64,000 nucleotides of DNA from assembly GCF_001540865.1 (NCBI RefSeq), contig NC_033640.1:4322309-4386308 (forward strand), written 5' to 3'. Below are positions 57,897 through 64,000 of the stretch, piece after piece. The notes beneath the pieces are model-generated. The model was not told the origin of the DNA, searched no databases, and was given only the letters and a program-made list of their open reading frames with translations. Within the stretch, counting starts at the first letter, position 1. Each line of letters begins with the position of its first letter. The position numbers and the translations under genes are program-made. This stretch comes from Ananas comosus (Eukaryota > Streptophyta > Magnoliopsida > Poales > Bromeliaceae).

Positions 57897-58261
57897 GTAA
57901 TGTGTTTGATTATATAAGATTAGTTCCTACACAAATTAAAGAGTATTTCGTTATTGATGCAAAGCAAGAAATTTTATTCCTCTTTTGTTAGAAACTGACT
58001 ATTAATGAATCCTATGGATGAAAACAGTGACTGGAAAAGCTATAGGTATTTATTGCAATTAAGTTTAGTGATATCTGTTATTTGTATTTATTACACTAAA
58101 AAGCCCAGTGGTTAGGCAACAATTATATAAATAGATAAAAAAGTGATTAATATAAACAAACAGAGCATATGCATGAATATCCAAAGCTAATTAAAAATGA
58201 AAAAAAAAATCAAAAAAATGATCAAAACTTACCAAAAGAAAGTAGTGAGAAAGAAGGAAAG
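57897..58261. other. CACTA interior beyond the myosin fragment
   Basis: AT-rich; may include the following myosin intron. No further exon recognised. Confidence 0.5.
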
Positions 58262-58352
58262 TGGACGAACGATTCCTCCCAAGCGGCGATCGTGTGCGGC
58301 TCGGAGAAGGTCCTCCTAAGCGGCGATCGCGTGTGACACGACGAAGGTCCTC
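58262..58352. repeat. GC-rich tandem repeat, left part
   Basis: Imperfect units of GGTCCTCCTAAGCGGCGATCG...; continues at 61432 after solo LTR D, which interrupts it. Confidence 0.75.
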
Positions 58353-61300
58353 TGTAAGGTACCGGACTTCTAAAATTATGAAGTTACGGTGTACATTTAA
58401 ATAGTTCCGGTGAGGTTGCGGTGGAATGTAACATACCGGATTTTAAATATAAAAGAGAAAAATAAATAAAAATAGTATGAGATACTATTTTGTTGGATTT
58501 AGAGAAGTGAAATATCGGTTGGGAACGACCTGTGCTGAAATCGGAGCGAAAACAGAAGATTTAGAATTTTCTGTTGGAAACGGGACTGATAAATTAGCAG
58601 AAAATGTACAGTCTCAGAAAATTATAAAAATTGGCGGGGATGTTAGAAATATTTGTATGAGGCTAGATTTAAAGTTTCATATTTTTCTGACACCCGTAGA
58701 GTGAGAAATAAAATCCGAAAGTTATCTGATAAAGATTACAGTTCGGCACAGCTTTCGGTGACCAAACGGGGTCGAAACTGAAATATTAAAATTTCTTTGG
58801 ACTCTTTAAGTAAAACCGAATATGACTGTCAGATTTGAGCTCAAACGGATATTCAAGGAGCTGCGAAAGATATCAGATTTGGAACTCTGATTTGATGTGA
58901 ATGTTTATGTATATTGACAGGTTGTTGACTATAAGTAAGAAGGTACTAGCTTCTTCCTTTCACGCCGGACCATCCACCCTAACAAGCACACGTTCACATG
59001 GGAATCGAGCGTCGGTGTAGTGATGAGAACCATCCTTTTTCTCTCTCTAAATATCGTTCTCAGTCTCTCATATATTTCTGCCCAAATTGCGGCGGGTGGG
59101 TGGAGATCGAGTTGTGAACTCCTTTTGGAGGCGCCGGATGAAGCGTTTCGTACGCGCGTTGGAGCGGCGTGTTTTCGTCTTTTGCGGGTTCACTTGGGGT
59201 AAGCTTTTGAGGATTTGCTTTAATCTTAGCTTTAAAGTGTTCTGTAGCCTCTAATGAATCTTTGTTTGGCATGTTGATCCATTTTATATTGGAATTATTT
59301 GGAGGGTTAATTGTACGTTAGGGCACTCAAATTGCAACGTTTTTAAAAATATGACGGGTTGGATCTCATTTTGCTTTCAGTAACTAATTGTAGTAACGAA
59401 AAAGGTTGGCGAAGACGGTTCCGAGTAATCCGACGAGCGTTACAGAAGTTATTAAAGAGAATAGACGTTTAGCTTCGGCGTCTGTGCGGGAGGGCCAAGG
59501 CCAGACGTCGTAAATCATGATAATGGATTTAATGGCATCGTGGCACGTAACGAAGACTATAATTTTCGGGGGGTCGCGAAGCGGAAACACGTGGGCGCAG
59601 TTGAGTATCGGGCGGCGGATACGGGTGGCGAAAGGGCCAATTTGCAGAGTGCTCACAAGCAATCGGAACGCGAATGGAGGTGGGTTGTGCTTACGAATGC
59701 GACTATGTCGCCTTGTCTTTAGCATTATCTCTATTGATTGCATGTGCATGTAGGACAAGACTAAATGGTGATAATAATATGCAATTAATGTAAAGGCTAA
59801 TGTGAAGAATGGGCATGTACAACGATTGCAGCTGACTAAAATATAGCTAAGTAGCGCAAGGGTGAGAATGTAATTGCTAGTAATGTTAAGAGTGATATTA
59901 ATAATAAGTTGCATAGATAGAAATGTCAATGTATGATGAGGAATTAGATGAGTATCTCGTAGTAAGCCGAGTGATGGACAAATAGGAGTTGCTCAAGGTA
60001 TAATGAGTGGCATTCACTAGTGGTAAAGAATCATAGTGTGATGTGAACATAGTTTGGAAAAGAAGAATGATCTATGTGTAAATAAACTAGGTTTATAGAA
60101 TGTGAAGCATAAATAATGGGTGACTTTAGGGTTGAGGTAAGGGTTAGTATCCTAGCAGATAAGTTTCCATTAGGGTTGAAGACCAACCCTTGTGATGATG
60201 AAATGCGATTCCGGAATCCCAAGGCTATAGGATTACACCAAAGTAGGTTGTTGAGGGTGTGCGACGATTTCGCGCCAAAGGGCTAAAGAACATTGTACGT
60301 GGCAGTGTGCGTACGATTTCGCGCCGGAATGGTTAGCCAGTTGTGGTTATCTACGCTGTTGACTGAACACTGTCGTCGCGTTTTGCGCGATTTCAGCCGG
60401 CCGTGGTGGCTAAGTCATGGACTAGGGCCGATTGTTTGAGATGAGTGCATTAGTTCGCCGCCAGACGGCTAGGACAGGAGTACGGTGAGCTGTTGCCAGC
60501 TGAGGTACATGTGAGAGTTCCTTCACCTCGAGCTAGACAGTGTGCTGACTATCCGCGATTGATCGACTCAAGACCGAGTCGGGTGGCATAGAGAAGTAAG
60601 GTAAGAGAAACCTTAGGAAAGAATGGCCAGTGAAAAAGTGCAACAAAGTGTAAAGAATAAAGAATAAGTAAAGAATAAAGATCGGCTAAGGAATAAGAAT
60701 AGCTGATAAAGTAAAGAAAGGTTACAAGTAAAGAATAGCTAAGAGCTAAATGTAAACATTAAATGATAAGAGTAGCGTTAAAGTAACCTACTTGCATGAT
60801 TACAGGTATTGCATATTGCATTTCGTGAGGCATGATATGTATTTCAATTAAATATATATCTGTTGTATATTGTTGAACTAACATGTTGCAGTGCCTCCTC
60901 GGACCTATCGGTCGAGCTTTCCTTTGGGTGGCCGTACCCACTGGGAACCATGGAGTTGGTTCTCACCCCACATTGTTTTGGGGTTTTCAGGTTGTACGTG
61001 TGCGGCGCGACGGCGCGAGGCGAGGGCGTAGCTCAGTAGATAGCGCCCTGCCACAGAGACCGAGGTAGAAGTACCCTGAGGCAGTCTAGCTTAGGGGACT
61101 AGAAGACAAGGAAAAACAAAATGTATTAAACTTGTAAACCCTAATGTGATGAGATTGTAATCTGGAAGGAAGTAAAAATGTAAATAGAAACTGTGATGTA
61201 AAAGTGAATGAATGCTTGTAATAGCTAGTAGTTTATGTATTTGATACTTCCTTATGCAATCTTGATTGATATCCGTTCCTCGTTGGAACGTCTCTATATT

Positions 61301-61431
61301 GTTTGGATTGAGACGCCTAGAACGTACTGCGGAGACTCTGTCCGCGTACAGGGGAAACCCCGGCCCGTTCGGCGGTCTGTTAGCGGCGCCGCGACCCGGT
61401 CCAAATTGGCGGTTGGTCGCTGGCCGTGACA
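58353..61431 (+). mobile_element. Solo LTR D (extended-end K family), TSD TCCTC
   Basis: Starts TGTAAGGTACCGGAC with the second start TGTAACATACCGG 74 bp in (58427), ends GGCCGTGACA; TCCTC at 58348-58352 and 61432-61436. 3079 bp. Hairpin GAACCA/TGGTTC at 60945-60962. Confidence 0.94.
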
Positions 61432-61580
61432 TCCTCCCAAGCGACGATTGCATGCGAGCTCAAGAGGAATCACCTCGGTGAAGGTCCTCCCAAGCGACGA
61501 TCATGTGCAAGCTCAAGGGGGATCGCCTCGGTGAACGATCCTTCCCAATCCGGCCATCATGTGTGAGGTTGAGAGGAGCA
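61432..61580. repeat. GC-rich tandem repeat, right part
   Basis: Units of about 55-60 bp containing CCTCCCAAGCGACGAT and TCGCCTCGGTGAA; two to three copies here plus two before LTR D. Confidence 0.75.
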
Positions 61581-61892
61581 AACGAGTCTAAAACCCTAGA
61601 AAATGGTTGAGGAGAAAACCCTAGAGAGGAAGAGGTTGGAGGAGACGCGAGGGAGATTGGGCGAGAGGGGTCGGGTTTGGGTCTGTGTAAAAGAGGGAGA
61701 GAGGAAGAGGGAGAAAGAGAGAGATGGGTAAGTTTGGCCTAGAGAGAGAGAAAGAGAAGGAGATGGCTAATTACTTATGGACTAGGCCCAGATAAAGAGA
61801 GGAGAAATATATAATTTGGGCTACTATTTTTGGCCGGCCCATATCAAAAAGCTGCTAAATAAATGTCGCCTTTTAACTAATTTTTTGTAGTG
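61581..61892 (-). other. CACTA right end, AG-rich 5' region
   Basis: GAGAGG-rich stretch with AAAACCCTAGA motifs, then AAGCTGCTAAA/GTCGCCTTTT subterminal units and the terminal TTTTTTGTAGTG. As the transposase is on the minus strand this is probably its promoter and leader. Confidence 0.6.
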
Positions 61893-62555
61893 TGGTAGAT
61901 GAGACGATATTGTTGTAAATTGTTTTTCTTATATGACTGTAAAATAGGTTCTTGATGATTCGAGTGCTCGTTACGACAAAGTTGCATAAAATGCAGGATG
62001 CTTTAGTTCTTTTTCGTTCACCTAGGTTTAGTGACATGGTAATCTAAAATTTCTTGTAAATTCTAAATATATCTTCTTAGCATATTTGTTAATAATTTTT
62101 TTAACCGTTTATTCTTATATATTTTTCTTGCAGATTATTCTTCTTAAAATCATGAATTTTTTCTATTGGAATCTTCGCTCTTTAAGAATGAGTTTTCTTG
62201 AAATGTAGTTTGAACTTCTCTATTGGAGCGCATAGAACTTTCATTTCGCCTATAAAATTTTTTAATTATATATTAGCCTTCTTATAGTTCGAATTTTTTT
62301 TTAGCTATCTAATGTTTGATTGACATATGTTTTGTGATAAAAAATAATTTTGACATTTATTTGTACTCACAACACTTTTGAGAATGTAATAGACTTTTAT
62401 ATTCAGCTTATTTGATATTTATGAAATGTTGGGTTTTTAATTTTCATTGTCTATGAATTATTTTTTAAAATTTTTAGTGATTAATTGAATATATGACTTT
62501 TAATAATGATTTAATATTTTTTATATTTAGTGGTTATTTACCTTATCTTTATTGG
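61893..62555. other. AT-rich flank of the CACTA
   Basis: No family recognised. An exon-like segment (61953-62038) between TAG and GTAATC reads TTKLHKMQDALVLFRSPRFS in one frame. Confidence 0.3.
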
Positions 62556-62810
62556 CATTTGTGATTAATGTTACATATTTTATGGGCAAATGTATTTTAT
62601 TTTTAGTGGCCTTTATAATTACTAGTATAGAATAATTTTTAGTGACAATTGTTTTGCTATTTACCGACTGCCAATATAATTACCGCTAAATTTTTACCGA
62701 CCCCATTTATAGTGGCAATTATTATAATTGTCGGTAAAGAGAATAGCAGCGATTATAATCACCGCTAATCTATGAGATAATTGCCGCTAAAAGACAATTT
62801 TATTGTAGTG
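62556..62810. mobile_element. Second CACTA-like end fragment
   Basis: Repeated ACCGCTAA / GTGGCAATT / TTGCCGCTAAA units ending ATTTTATTGTAGTG at 62810. The sequence resembles a CACTA terminus with subterminal repeats but no partner end with a matching TSD (TCA) is in the window. Confidence 0.55.
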
Positions 62811-63489
62811 TCAATTTTAGTTCTAACGTGTATTTTTGTCTCTCGAGAAATCAAGATATATCTAAACTCAAAAACTAGTGCCTAAAAATGGGCCTTTTTT
62901 TTTCCCCACTTAGGAGAATGATCAATGAAGCAACTAGACATAATTTAAATCTACTGTTAGTCACAACTAATGCTATTTAAGTTGCAAAAGTTTTTTTCTC
63001 AAAAAAAAAAAAGAGTTGGTAAAGAGATTGAAAAATAATAAAAAAAATAGTTGTATAGTATAGAAAGGAAAAATATCTATAAAGTTGAGTATAGCAAAAT
63101 ATAATTACTATACTCCTTTATGTAATTATTATTATTCTATAAAAAGAAAAAGAAAATGGAAAAAGAAAACCCCTCTCCTAGCATCGTTGGCATGATAAGA
63201 AATATACATACTTTTTGTTTGGCCTATGCTTGGCAAAGAATACAATTGTGCCGTCCTCAAAATTAGCATTGTGCCTCTTAAAGAGAGATCAACGGAATGA
63301 TTGAAGAAGAGATCCGCAAAAAGAGGCGGTCTCCTAACCGTATAATACGATCCTTCGTCACTCATGGTTTTGGTTTCGAGACATGCTTGCTGCGCCCACA
63401 ACATCACTAATCCCTGCTTTTAAATTCTGAAAAATACTATACCCACAACACTTGATGCGCGCATCCAGAATTTGTGTGCTTTGATTAGC

Positions 63490-63494
<5 letters not shown>
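62811..63494. other. AT-rich unassigned stretch
   Basis: A 91-codon open frame on the minus strand (63132-63407, containing RRPPLFADLFFNHSVDLSLR) has no family I recognise. Confidence 0.3.
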
Positions 63495-63520
<26 letters not shown>

Positions 63521-63530
63521 CCACCACCAC
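63495..63530. repeat. (CAC)12 microsatellite
   Basis: Twelve perfect CAC units, bordered by CAG units. Confidence 0.97.
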
Positions 63531-64000
63531 CAGCAGAAGCAGCAGTGTCGGCCGACCAGCGCCACTTGTCTAATCAGTAACACACATGCCGAACGTCGTT
63601 AGTATTCTTTAATTATATAGGATAATATGCTCGAATCGGATAGAAAACAAAACGCTAAAATAAAATTTGTACATGTACAATGTGTAACAATTGCTTCACC
63701 AGTTAGTCTAAAAGTTTGAATTAGTTCAAGCCTTTTAGCATGATAATTATTTCTATTTGGCCCCAAGATTATGTTCTAGTTGCATCTAATATATAAAGTT
63801 ACTTGTGCCGTGGGCTAATCTGATAGAATCAGCTCATAATCAAGAGCTAACAAACGTCGTTATAGATGCTGAAAGAAGTTTGCGCGAGAGATGCACACTC
63901 ATATTTTTATTATTTTTCCATAGAATTATAAAAATTATATTTTAATTAAGTTAGTTCCATATAAGCGGGGTCGTACCTTTGAACGAAATCTACTCTGTAC
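63531..64000. other. AT-rich unassigned stretch
   Basis: Nothing recognised. Confidence 0.4.

Larger units (their letters stand above)
27955..61892 (-). mobile_element. CACTA (En/Spm) transposon, interrupted by nested LTRs; TSD TGG
   Basis: Left end CACTACAACATTTTG, right end ...TTTTTTGTAGTG; the outer 8 bp of the inverted repeats are identical and about 19 of 28 terminal bases match. TGG flanks both ends (27952-27954 and 61893-61895), the 3-bp TSD expected for CACTA. Both ends have subterminal GCCGC/AAAGCCGC/GTGGCTTTT repeats. Inside lie minus-strand Ptta transposase pieces, myosin XI exons and later insertions at 29189, 32456, 38921 and 58353. Subtracting these leaves roughly 6 kb of original transposon. 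The TNP2-type (PF02992) transposase is not seen, so it was probably non-autonomous or has lost that part. Confidence 0.85.

Noticed and set aside
63132..63407. Possible organelle-derived coding fragment
   Set aside because: Compared from memory with common plastid and mitochondrial genes without a convincing match.

Overview
The window looks like a repeat-packed intergenic region of a flowering plant chromosome. Evidence: Ty3/gypsy LTR retrotransposons with tRNA-iMet primer sites, an En/Spm (CACTA) transposon with a plant-type (Ptta, PF03004) transposase, hAT-type termini, plant telo-box promoters, and a captured fragment of a class XI (plant) myosin gene. Species is not provable from the sequence; a monocot is my guess. 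I find no intact host gene, tRNA, rRNA or CRISPR. Most apparent ORFs are accidental readings of LTRs.

Layout. 1-10470: a pile of LTRs (GTAA-CACTGG family and a GC-rich family), broken by two single-N joins at 1345 and 5339; the solo LTR at 7230-9751 has a perfect target-site duplication (TSD). 10471-18266: LTR fragments, including a 2.6-kb direct segmental duplication (10703-13333 and 15138-17751). 18267-25527: a reverse-strand gypsy element with a gag-protease-RT reading frame (22530 down to about 19882), its PBS and its 5' LTR; the rest of pol lies in or beyond a 100-N gap (19745-19844). 25678-27434: a truncated LTR. 27955-61892: one CACTA transposon, 34 kb as it stands but only about 6 kb of its own sequence. 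It has a 3-bp TSD (TGG), six recognisable transposase coding pieces on the minus strand, and two exons of myosin XI on the plus strand. It has been filled by later insertions: solo LTR 29189-31672 (TSD TACTC), solo LTR 32456-36285 (TSD TTCTT), solo LTR 58353-61431 (TSD TCCTC), and a nest in which LTR F (38921) is split by solo LTR A (38933-54823, TSD ACACT), A by reverse solo LTR B (41511-54292, TSD TGCAG), and B by the complete non-autonomous element C (42410-52510, TSD ATCAA). 61893-64000: AT-rich sequence with another CACTA-like end and a (CAC)12 microsatellite.

How it works together. Four otherwise different LTR families share TGTAA... starts and ...GCGTGACA (or close variants) ends. Several also share a common plan: an array of ACCGGT-centred palindromes, a TTGCAACA-like block, a TATA box, a consensus 5' splice site downstream and, much further on, a covarying hairpin followed by a pyrimidine-rich AG. 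I regard the palindrome arrays and the hairpin as the best candidates for undescribed biology. Several apparent duplications flank single Ns and are better read as unmerged contig ends; the order of 1-1344 relative to 1346-5338 is probably wrong in this assembly.
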